A stretch of 7,439 bases of DNA. Origin: Chloroflexota bacterium. Its GTDB lineage: Bacteria > Chloroflexota > Anaerolineae > Anaerolineales > Villigracilaceae. The stretch lies in assembly GCA_016191895.1 (NCBI GenBank), contig JACPVD010000011.1, positions 1 to 7,439 of the forward strand, in the 5' to 3' direction. A model generated the notes under the pieces. It saw only the letters and a list, made by a program, of their open reading frames with translations. It had not been told where the DNA came from and did not search any database. Position numbers and translations under genes: made by a program. Of this stretch, positions 1 through 5,663 are shown piece by piece. Within the stretch, counting starts at the first letter, position 1, and each line of letters opens with the position of its first letter.

Positions 1-300
1 CCTGGGCAACGCCACATACACCTCATGCGGAATCTGTGTGGTGAGTTGGTGAAAATACAAAGCCGAAATCAGGCAGATCACCCCTTTTGGAATCCGCAAA
101 GCGACAACCGCCAGATCCGGGTCGCTCCAGGTTTGTTCATCGGCAAGCCGATACAATCCGCGCCCTTCTTGAACGACAAGCCCGTCATCGCGCATTTGAT
201 ACAGTGTGCGCGGCTGAATCCCCTCCGCGAAAACTTCCGTGGAGCGCATTACTTTTTTTTTTTTTTTTTTCCGAAGCGCCTCTTGAATTGACGTTTGCAT
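1..300 (-). CDS. AbiEi-family antitoxin / transcriptional regulator, N-terminal part (partial)
   Basis: The frame is open from ATG (298-300) to the left edge, giving 100 codons with no stop. The translation matches the AbiEi antitoxin pattern of type IV toxin-antitoxin systems. A winged-helix-like N-terminus (residues 17-52) contains MRSTEV, TLYQMRDDGLV and GRGLYRL. It is followed by the family's hallmark stretch: SDPDLAVVALRIPKGVICL at 59-77, SALYFH at 79-84 and TTQIPHEVYVALP at 87-99. In the known family this protein represses its own promoter and counteracts AbiEii, a nucleotidyltransferase-like toxin; the toxin gene would lie beyond the left edge, so pairing cannot be confirmed. A weak Shine-Dalgarno (AAGG, 309-312) sits 8 nt before the ATG. 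Residues 11-16 are six lysines encoded by an unbroken A18 run, where relatives have ordinary helix residues. The frame is kept and the length still fits. Family call is confident; status as a working antitoxin is not. Confidence 0.85.
   Translation of the reverse strand, partial: MQTSIQEALRKKKKKKVMRSTEVFAEGIQPRTLYQMRDDGLVVQEGRGLYRLADEQTWSDPDLAVVALRIPKGVICLISALYFHQLTTQIPHEVYVALPR
253..270 (-). repeat. A18 homopolymer tract inside the AbiEi-like gene
   Basis: Eighteen consecutive T on the plus strand (A18 in the coding strand) encode Lys11-Lys16 of the AbiEi-like protein. Eighteen is a multiple of three, so the frame is preserved. The surrounding gene has mixed codons, making the run a sharp local anomaly. 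Such runs are prone to replication and transcription slippage, and also to sequencing and assembly error. Confidence 0.9.
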
Positions 301-340
301 AAAATTAACCTTATTTTTACAATAACACGGTTAATTTTAT
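299..340. promoter_or_regulatory. 12-bp perfect inverted repeat, likely AbiEi operator
   Basis: ATAAAATTAACC at 299-310 is the exact reverse complement of GGTTAATTTTAT at 329-340, with an 18-bp spacer. The arm centres are 30 bp apart, about three helical turns, so two protein subunits could bind the same DNA face. One arm covers the -10 box (334-339); the other reaches the start codon and touches the Shine-Dalgarno. Because the upstream arm lies before the predicted start of transcription, this works better as a DNA operator than as an RNA hairpin. AbiEi proteins studied elsewhere bind inverted repeats at their own promoter, so autorepression is the natural reading. Confidence 0.7.
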
Positions 341-361
341 TCATTCCATTGGAAATGTCAA
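334..361 (-). promoter_or_regulatory. Sigma-70-like promoter of the AbiEi-like gene
   Basis: On the minus strand a perfect -35 TTGACA (356-361) is followed after 16 bp by TAAAAT (334-339). The start site would fall near 325-328, giving a leader of about 25-28 nt before the ATG at 300. The promoter begins just past the T-tract of the upstream gene's terminator, so the AbiEi-like gene is probably an independent transcription unit. A small palindrome, TTCCA-T-TGGAA (344-354), lies in the spacer and could be a second protein site or chance. Confidence 0.75.
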
Positions 362-365
362 GGTG

Positions 366-402
366 AAACAAAAAGGGACGGCCTACCCCCTCAGACCGTC
401 CC
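366..402 (-). terminator. Rho-independent terminator of the SHMT-GcvT fusion gene
   Basis: Read on the minus strand, GGGACGG (396-402) pairs perfectly with CCGTCCC (375-381) around a 14-nt loop and is followed by TTTTTGTTT (366-374). It lies 16 nt after the stop codon of the fusion gene, the expected place and orientation. Confidence 0.85.
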
Positions 403-418
403 AATCACTAATCTCCAA

Positions 419-3400
419 TCACTTCCCCTTCGGGAACCTACTCACCACCTTCGCGCTCGTCGCGGGTCTATCCATCACCCCGCCCTGATACACCCCGATC
501 GGCGTGCCTTCCTTCGCGGACGCGATCTCGATGAACGCCTGACCCGTCAGGAAGCGGTCAACGTCAATCGCGCAGGAGGTCACGTAACCGATGGTGCGTC
601 CGTTCGTGTCCACCACGGGGTCGCTGTTGTGCGCCATGCGGACGCGTTGCTCGTCGAAGCGGAAGCGCGCCACCACCATCTTGCGTTCCTTCTCGCGCGC
701 CACATAGGCCTCGCGCCCGATGAACCACGGCTTGTACGGCTTGACGTACGAACCGAAGCCGCCCTCGGCCACGCCCAGGTCACGGTGGCCGTGCTTGCCC
801 GAGTGCAGTCCCATCTCATCGCCGTAGAGCGGCAGACCCGCTTCCGTGCGGAGTGAGTCGCGCGCGCCCAAACCGATCGGCTTCACGCCAAACGACTCGC
901 CCGTTTTCAATATCGCGTTCCAAAAGTCCACCGCGCGGTCGGGATGGACAAACAACTCAAATGCCATCTTCTCGCCCGTGTACCCCGTGCGCGAAACGAT
1001 CAGATCAAAACCTCCAATTACAGCGTCACAAAGTTCAGTCCGCTTCAACTTCATTACCTGGGTGCGTGTTTTCTCATCCACGCCCATCGCCAGCAACACA
1101 TCCCGCGATTTCGGTCCCTGCAAGGCAATGTCCACGCGCATATCGTTTCCAGATTTTGGATCGCGCAGGTTGCGGATGTTCGCCTCGTAGCCATACGTCC
1201 GCACCCACGGACGCGCGTTATCGATTTTCACTTTTCCATCGCGCACGCTTTCGAGCCACGCCCGATCCTTGTCATCGTTCGACGCGTTCACCACGACGAG
1301 ATAATCATCCCAGCCGCGGCGATACACCAGCGTGTCGTCGATCACATCCGCATCGGGGGTGAGGAAGTGCGTGTACAAACTTTCGCCGGGTTGCAATCCG
1401 CCGCAATCGTTTCCGCAGACTGTATCCAAAAATGAAGCCGCGTCCGCGCCGCGCACATCGTACACGCCCATGTGACTCACGTCGAACAATCCCGCCGCAT
1501 TGCGCGTGGCAAGATGCTCCTCGAAAATCCCCGAATACTGCACCGGCATTTCCCAACCCGCAAACGGGACCATCCTGCCGCCGAGGTCTCTATGAACTTG
1601 ATTCAACGCTGTTTTCTTTAACTCGCCTTCGGATTCCGTCCACTGGAAGGACGGCATCCCGCTTGCGGCGCTTGGGGACGATGGCGTTTCTTTCTTGACG
1701 TTTCGACTCGGCTCAACGCGTGCCTTGAGCGGGTCGCCGATGAACCAGGGTTTCTCCTCGCCTTTGCCCGCATCTGTTCGCTTCCATGAGTCCGCTTTAG
1801 AGTCCGTTGTCAAGAACGGACCCGGCATACGCGACGCGGAGAAATCTTTTTTGCCATCGAGGTTGAACGACACATACCCGTCCGACAGATCTCTCAGCCA
1901 TGTGCCCGCTACTCCAGCCTTCGCCGCAGGGACTTGCAACTGATACGTGAAGTCATCCACCTTGGCGAGCGTGCCTTTCACAATGCCTTTCGGTGTCGCA
2001 ATGGATGTTGCCTGCGACTGTCCCTTCTTCAACGCCGACAAATCGCTCGATACCGCATAATCCAACACCTGCCTGACTCGTTTTCCTTGCAACTCAAACA
2101 CGCCCGACGTTGACTTGTCGTCAATGTAATAGAAATGCGGATACCCGCTCTTCCTGTATTTGAAATCAATGCCCGCAGATTCGGCCAGCTTTCGCACTTT
2201 CAACTTTGCATCGTTCAACACCTTGAAGTCCAACTTCGCGCGGCGGACGCGTCCCTTGTGCGGGGTATCCACGGAATGTGGCGCGCAGGCCAGCAATACA
2301 TCGGCCATGATATCCGCCAGTTGACGGGTCTTCTTCTCATCGAAGCCGCGCTGTGTGATCCACGGCGTCCCCAAACGGATTCCGCTCGGATCCATCGAGT
2401 TTTTATCGCCGGGAATGGTGTTGCGATTGACGACGATCCCCACGATGTCGAGGATTCGCGCCGCCTGATCGCCGCTTAACTTTGTCCCGTCTTCGCCGAG
2501 GACGCTTGTGCAATCCACGTTGACAAGAGGCGTATTCGTGCCCCCAAAGGGAATGCGCAGCCCGCGTTTCTTGAATTGGTTCGCCATTGCAATGGCGTTC
2601 CGTATGGTCTGCGCCTGCAACTTCTTGAACTGTTTGGTCTGGGTTAGTTTGAAGGTTAAGGCAAGAGCCGCAAATACATTGACATGCGGCCCGCCCTGTT
2701 CGCCGGGGAAGACGGCTTTATCGAGTTTTTTCGCGATATCGGGGTAGGTTGTCATCAACACTGCGCCGCGCGGGCCGTCAATACTCTTGTGCGTGGTGGA
2801 CATGACCACATGCGCATGACCGATCGGCGAAGATACAACGCCCGCGGCAACGAGTCCGCCGATGTGGGAAATATCTGCAAGGAGGTACGCGCCGACTTCG
2901 TCGGCGATCTCGCGGAACTTCTTCCAATCCGGCATCCACGAATACGACGAATAGCCCGCGATGATTAATTTGGGTTTGCGTTCATTCGCCAAAGCGCGAA
3001 TGGCGTCGTAATCCAGTTTTTCATTCGCATCGATGGTGTAATGTACCGCCTTGAACCATTTGCCGCTCCGATTGACAGACGAACCATGCGAGAGGTGACC
3101 GCCGTGCAGAAGGTTGAGCCCCATGATGGTTTCGCCGAGGGGAATCAGCGCCTGATAGACAGCGTTATTCGCGGGCGCGCCGGAGAGGGCCTGCACATTT
3201 ACATAGATTTGATCGGCAGTGTAGCCGTTCGCGGCGAAGGTCTCGGCGGCGCGGCGGCGCGCAAGGGATTCAACAATGTCTGCATACTCGACTCCTTTGT
3301 AATAGCGCGGATCGCTGTTGCGGCGGTAGTCTGCCAGCCGCGCGGGATAATCGAGGATTTCCGTGTCGTCCATCCAGCGCGTTTCTTCATCGGGATACCC

Positions 3401-3577
3401 TTCTGCGTAGATGTTCTGGAAAGCGGAAGCCAGCGCTTCGCGCGCCGCCATTGGCGCGGTCGATTCGGAGGCGATCAAAATCAACTTGCGGGCCTGCCGT
3501 TCGGCTTCGAGTTGCGTCAACTCAAAGACATCGGGATCGAGATTGGCAAGGTTGCCGCGAAACAAATAGTCAGCCAT
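419..3577 (-). CDS. Serine hydroxymethyltransferase-aminomethyltransferase (GlyA-GcvT) fusion
   Basis: A 1052-aa protein in three parts. Residues 1 to about 475 are serine hydroxymethyltransferase (serine + THF to glycine + 5,10-methylene-THF), of the longer ~490-aa type. The PLP lysine is Lys264 in STTHKS, with Asp235 and His238 in ADISHIGGL and RYYKGVEY near 91-98. Residues about 490-625 are a shortened GcvT-like segment (separate entry). Residues about 655-1052 are a full GcvT T-protein, which releases methylene-THF and ammonia from aminomethyl-lipoyl H-protein: GLFDVSHMG (696-704), the folate-site Asp724 in GND, SRTGYTGE (862-869), and DSLRTEAGLPLYG (907-919), plus the C-terminal barrel. 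Both enzymes use the same folate pair, so the fusion could couple them; that is inference. No gcvH or gcvP is adjacent. The start follows AAGGAG (3585-3590) by 7 nt. Cytosolic, no signal peptide. Residues about 626-650 form a Ser/Pro/charged linker. Confidence 0.93.
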   Translation of the reverse strand: MADYLFRGNLANLDPDVFELTQLEAERQARKLILIASESTAPMAAREALASAFQNIYAEGYPDEETRWMDDTEILDYPARLADYRRNSDPRYYKGVEYADIVESLARRRAAETFAANGYTADQIYVNVQALSGAPANNAVYQALIPLGETIMGLNLLHGGHLSHGSSVNRSGKWFKAVHYTIDANEKLDYDAIRALANERKPKLIIAGYSSYSWMPDWKKFREIADEVGAYLLADISHIGGLVAAGVVSSPIGHAHVVMSTTHKSIDGPRGAVLMTTYPDIAKKLDKAVFPGEQGGPHVNVFAALALTFKLTQTKQFKKLQAQTIRNAIAMANQFKKRGLRIPFGGTNTPLVNVDCTSVLGEDGTKLSGDQAARILDIVGIVVNRNTIPGDKNSMDPSGIRLGTPWITQRGFDEKKTRQLADIMADVLLACAPHSVDTPHKGRVRRAKLDFKVLNDAKLKVRKLAESAGIDFKYRKSGYPHFYYIDDKSTSGVFELQGKRVRQVLDYAVSSDLSALKKGQSQATSIATPKGIVKGTLAKVDDFTYQLQVPAAKAGVAGTWLRDLSDGYVSFNLDGKKDFSASRMPGPFLTTDSKADSWKRTDAGKGEEKPWFIGDPLKARVEPSRNVKKETPSSPSAASGMPSFQWTESEGELKKTALNQVHRDLGGRMVPFAGWEMPVQYSGIFEEHLATRNAAGLFDVSHMGVYDVRGADAASFLDTVCGNDCGGLQPGESLYTHFLTPDADVIDDTLVYRRGWDDYLVVVNASNDDKDRAWLESVRDGKVKIDNARPWVRTYGYEANIRNLRDPKSGNDMRVDIALQGPKSRDVLLAMGVDEKTRTQVMKLKRTELCDAVIGGFDLIVSRTGYTGEKMAFELFVHPDRAVDFWNAILKTGESFGVKPIGLGARDSLRTEAGLPLYGDEMGLHSGKHGHRDLGVAEGGFGSYVKPYKPWFIGREAYVAREKERKMVVARFRFDEQRVRMAHNSDPVVDTNGRTIGYVTSCAIDVDRFLTGQAFIEIASAKEGTPIGVYQGGVMDRPATSAKVVSRFPKGK
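1703..2110 (-). other. Degenerate, shortened GcvT-like module between the SHMT and GcvT domains
   Basis: Residues about 490-625 of the fusion protein align by eye with the start of its own C-terminal GcvT domain. VFELQGKRVRQVLD (493-506) parallels VYDVRGADAASFLD (705-718). SSDLSALKKGQS (510-521) parallels GNDCGGLQPGES (722-733), with Asp512 matching the folate-site Asp724. TPKG..VKGTLAKVDDFTYQL parallels TPDADVIDDTLVYRRGWDDYLVV, and TWLRDLSDGYVSF parallels AWLESVRDGKVKI. The module then jumps to KPWFIG (609-614), identical to KPWFIG at 949-954 of the full domain. The cap region in between, including the SRTGYTGE and RTEAG motifs, is missing. It looks like a duplicated T-protein that lost its catalytic middle and now serves as spacer or scaffold. 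The alignment is visual only. Confidence 0.55.
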
Positions 3578-3633
3578 GAAAATTCTCCTTGAAACAGAAT
3601 CAGGTTGGGGTTAAGTTGGAATCGTTCCATCCG

Positions 3634-3662
3634 ATTGTAGAACGGTCAGGGAGGAAGGTCAA
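3634..3662 (-). promoter_or_regulatory. Sigma-70-like promoter of the SHMT-GcvT fusion gene
   Basis: On the minus strand TTGACC (3657-3662) and TACAAT (3634-3639) are separated by exactly 17 bp, close to consensus. Transcription would start near 3627, giving a leader of about 50 nt. That leader is too short for a glycine or THF riboswitch. It contains a small palindrome TGGAA-CGA-TTCCA (3617-3629) right at the predicted start site, possibly an operator. Confidence 0.75.
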
Positions 3663-3699
3663 GTGAAAAATATCATTTGCTTGATGGTACGAAGGATTG

Positions 3700-3728
3700 G
3701 TTTTCGCGCGCATAAAAAGCCATATAAT
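3700..3728 (+). promoter_or_regulatory. Promoter of the small two-helix membrane protein gene
   Basis: A perfect TATAAT at 3723-3728 lies 22 nt before the ATG at 3751. The -35 region at the right distance (about 3700-3705, GTTTTC) is poor. Transcription would start near 3735, giving a very short leader that includes the Shine-Dalgarno. It is divergent from the fusion-gene promoter, and the two -10 boxes are about 84 bp apart. Confidence 0.55.
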
Positions 3729-3750
3729 TGCGCAAAAAAAGGAGAATCAA

Positions 3751-4224
3751 ATGAGCAATATTCCCCGTATCATGCGCACGTTTGGCTGGCTGATCTTTGC
3801 CCTGATGTGGATTCCGTTTGTGTTTATATTCTTCACCATGCCCAATGGAAGTTATACCGGCCAGGAATTGATGGCGCTTGGATGGAAGACTCTTCTGCCG
3901 CTTGCACTTACCATCGGCATGTCGATCGTTTCCATGTCGCTGATCATGGGTTCTTCGATCGTCGGTTGGCTGATGGGGCGGCTGGTGCTTGCAAGGGGAG
4001 AAACCGGCACGGCGCGGATTCTCAACATCCAGCCGACCGGCATGCGCGTGAACAGTTATTACTATGGCATGCGCTTCACGCTGGAGGTGCAATCCTTCGG
4101 CGAAACGTTCAAGGCCGACACCGAGCGGCTCGTGCCGATGCATGATATGACGAAGTACCAGCCCGGTATGACGGTCAACGTCAAATACGATCCGCTAACC
4201 AAACTGGTGGCGATGACGGATTAG
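3751..4224 (+). CDS. Two-helix membrane protein with DUF3592-like C-terminal domain, function unknown
   Basis: A 157-aa protein. AAAGGAG ends 6 nt before this ATG, which decides the start; an in-frame ATG at 3697 lies upstream of the -10 box and has no ribosome site. Residues about 12-30 and 48-78 are hydrophobic helices (WLIFALMWIPFVFIFF; LPLALTIGMSIVSMSLIMG). The last ~77 residues form a small soluble beta-type domain: GETGTARILNIQPTGMRVN (83-101), YYYGMRFTLEV (103-113), and PGMTVNVKYDPLTKLVAM (138-155). That layout, with a G-x-A-x-I-L-x-I-x-PTG strand and a PG-x-x-V-x-V-x-YDP ending, is common in DUF3592-like and SHOCT-associated membrane proteins whose role is not known. It stands alone as a transcription unit, divergent from the fusion gene and convergent with the lipoprotein gene. 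Confidence 0.85.
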   Translation: MSNIPRIMRTFGWLIFALMWIPFVFIFFTMPNGSYTGQELMALGWKTLLPLALTIGMSIVSMSLIMGSSIVGWLMGRLVLARGETGTARILNIQPTGMRVNSYYYGMRFTLEVQSFGETFKADTERLVPMHDMTKYQPGMTVNVKYDPLTKLVAMTD

Positions 4225-4247
4225 CAGGTAGCGATTGAAAATCAAGG

Positions 4248-4288
4248 AAACAAAAACAGATGAAGCCTTCCTTCATCTGTTTTTGTTT
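4248..4288. terminator. Bidirectional terminator between convergent genes
   Basis: A perfect 18-bp stem (4248-4265 with 4271-4288) closes a 5-nt loop. Its outer half is A-rich on the left and T-rich on the right, so both strands present a GC-containing inner stem (CAGATGAAG/CTTCATCTG) followed by a TTTTTGTTT tract. It sits between the plus-strand stop at 4224 and the minus-strand stop at 4293, serving both genes. Confidence 0.85.
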
Positions 4289-4292
4289 TGCG

Positions 4293-5360
4293 CTATGGGC
4301 GCGGGCCCGGTCCGCCACCGGGACCGCTTCCACCGGGACCGCCGCCGGGCCGGTTGCCCAGCGAGCGTTCAAATTGACCGACGCCGTTTCGCGCCTGTGG
4401 AATCTGTCCGCGGGCAAATTGGTTGTTGATCTCGCCAAACTTGCCGCTGAATTGGTTGAAGTCAAGGCTGTTGGGGCCGCCTGCCCCTCCAAAAGCCTGA
4501 AACCCCGCCTGCGCGTTCGCGCCCAGTTGCGCGAGGTTCATCAATTCGTCGCGGGAAAGTTTGTTATCGGCCAGCGCGCCATTTGCGGCGTCGATGAAGG
4601 CGAATGCGCTTTGCAATGCGGCGATCTGATCGGTGGGGATGTTGTTCGGCTGGACATTCGAGATCGCATCCACGCGCCCCTGTTGATCGGTCTGCAAAAC
4701 GGCGAGCATATCCTGCGACTGGGTCCTCAACCCTGAAGCATTAACCTGCGTGGACAATGCCGCGTTTTTTAGTTTGGCAATGGCCTCCTGCGTCACCGCC
4801 ATGCCCTGCTGTATCGCGGAGTCGATCTCCTGCAGGGATGAGTCGATCGAATCGAGCGTCTCATTGAGTTGGTTCAGTTCGGCTTCGATGGCGTTCAATT
4901 CGGCGATCATCTCAACGGCAAGTTCCGAATACAGCGAATAGTATTCCGCGAGCAGGTCTTCGGCATATTCCACATAATAATCGGCGAGGTAATAGTAATC
5001 GTAAACATAGGTCACTTCCTCGGAGGTGACGTCGTCGTCGGTTGTTGTGGAGGTGACGGCGGCCGTGGTTTGCTCGGTTGCGGCGACGGCTTCATTTACT
5101 GCTTCGTCGATGAGCGCGGCGAGTTCCTCTTCTGTCAGCGTCACATAATCGACAGTCGGGCCGGGCGTGGGCGTGGCCGGCATGGAGGTCAATACCGTCG
5201 CATTCACAGTGGCTTGCGTAAGCGCCTGCGCTTGCTGTGTGCCGGCCACCGCCGTGTTCACCACGTTGGCAGGATCTTCCGTCGGCGCGGTTCCGCCGCA
5301 GGCAAGGATGACGGACGCGAGAGCGATCATCCCAATAATAGATCGAAGATTCAATTTCAT
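4293..5360 (-). CDS. Putative lipoprotein with Tyr-rich segment, coiled coil and Gly/Pro-rich tail
   Basis: A 355-aa protein whose function I do not recognise. The start chosen here follows GGAGG (5366-5370) by 5 nt; it is preferred over an in-frame ATG 45 nt upstream, which would put a polar stretch before the signal peptide. Residues 1-20 are a lipoprotein signal ending in VILA-Cys21, so the mature protein should be anchored on the outer face of the membrane. Then come an Ala/Thr/Gln-rich segment with a Pro-Thr linker (ATPTPGPT, 62-69), an acidic helix, a Thr/Asp-rich stretch, and a Tyr-rich segment (118-144, 11 Tyr in 27 residues). A probable coiled coil follows (about 135-200, with NAIEAELNQLNETLDSID). 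A Gln/Asn/Ala-rich region contains DNKLSRDELMNL, and the tail after residue 335 is almost only Gly, Pro, Arg and Ser. The linker style is typical of Anaerolineae lipoproteins. A structural cell-envelope role is possible but unproven. Confidence 0.85.
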   Translation of the reverse strand: MKLNLRSIIGMIALASVILACGGTAPTEDPANVVNTAVAGTQQAQALTQATVNATVLTSMPATPTPGPTVDYVTLTEEELAALIDEAVNEAVAATEQTTAAVTSTTTDDDVTSEEVTYVYDYYYLADYYVEYAEDLLAEYYSLYSELAVEMIAELNAIEAELNQLNETLDSIDSSLQEIDSAIQQGMAVTQEAIAKLKNAALSTQVNASGLRTQSQDMLAVLQTDQQGRVDAISNVQPNNIPTDQIAALQSAFAFIDAANGALADNKLSRDELMNLAQLGANAQAGFQAFGGAGGPNSLDFNQFSGKFGEINNQFARGQIPQARNGVGQFERSLGNRPGGGPGGSGPGGGPGPRP

Positions 5361-5429
5361 ATGTTCCTCCGGTGTACCATGAATGGACGGGCAGTCGATA
5401 GTCACTTAAAGATTCGCGCTGAGAGACTG

Positions 5430-5442
5430 TTTCTTAAAGAAA
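5430..5442. promoter_or_regulatory. AT-rich palindrome upstream of the lipoprotein gene
   Basis: TTTCTT-A-AAGAAA is a perfect 6+1+6 palindrome about 70 nt upstream of the lipoprotein ATG, in the AT-rich part of the gap where its promoter is expected. I found no convincing -35/-10 pair nearby, so this is at most a candidate regulatory site. Confidence 0.25.
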
Positions 5443-5662
5443 TTTTCTCCACAAAAAAGGAAAACACATCACACCCCGGTTTGTTGTCTCGGAATTGGAC
5501 TTAAAAACGCTCTCTGAGCGGCTGGTCGAGTTTATCGAGATTCCGCCGGAGCGCAGGCGTGTAAGGCGATATCTTAATTTCGATGTGTTCCCGTTTATCA
5601 TACAACACCGGCCGACGGATTTTGCTTTACATCTTTGTTGGGGCGCAGATTTTTTCCGATAG
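5438..5662 (+). pseudogene. Possible remnant of a plus-strand gene (start-less open frame)
   Basis: The 303-bp gap between the lipoprotein start and the MFS stop contains a plus-strand frame open from 5438 to TAG at 5660-5662, 74 codons with no ATG or GTG. Its translation looks protein-like: SELDLKTLSERLVEFIEIPP followed by ERRRVRRYLNFDVFPFIIQ and HRPTDFALHLCWGADFFR. The stop lies 1 nt from the last base of the convergent MFS gene, the tight tail-to-tail spacing often seen for real gene ends. No ribosome site precedes the TTG at 5495. It could be the 3' end of a gene truncated by deletion, or a chance open frame. I cannot name a family. Confidence 0.27.
5503..5520 (-). terminator. Possible short terminator downstream of the MFS gene
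   Basis: On the minus strand CGCTC-AGA-GAGCG (5508-5520) forms a 5-bp stem with a 3-nt loop followed by TTTTT (5503-5507). It lies about 144 nt after the MFS stop and before the lipoprotein gene. The stem is short and the distance long, so this is tentative. Confidence 0.4.
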
Positions 5663-5663
5663 T

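Noticed and set aside
25..302. Two plus-strand open frames over the left end, with a poly-phenylalanine stretch
   Set aside because: They are shadows of the minus-strand AbiEi-like gene; the Phe run is the antisense of the A18 tract.
629..3592. Many plus-strand open frames of 75-183 codons across the fusion gene
   Set aside because: They are antisense shadows of a confidently identified coding frame and show no domain or ribosome site of their own.
3578..3633. Glycine or tetrahydrofolate riboswitch before the SHMT-GcvT gene
   Set aside because: The predicted leader is only about 50 nt and shows no conserved aptamer core.
3697..3750. Upstream ATG extending the two-helix membrane protein by 18 residues
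   Set aside because: It lies before the TATAAT box and has no Shine-Dalgarno, while the ATG at 3751 follows AAAGGAG at a proper distance.
3673..4143. Minus-strand 156-codon frame opposite the two-helix membrane protein
   Set aside because: It is His/Arg-rich and of shadow type; the plus-strand gene has a good -10 box, ribosome site and membrane segments.
4500..4580. EF-hand calcium site in the lipoprotein (DNKLSRDEL)
   Set aside because: Only the second half of the loop resembles an EF-hand; the spaced Asp residues of the first half are missing.
4869..5504. Plus-strand 211-codon Gly/Arg-rich frame across the lipoprotein gene
   Set aside because: It is antisense to a well-supported lipoprotein gene with signal peptide and ribosome site.
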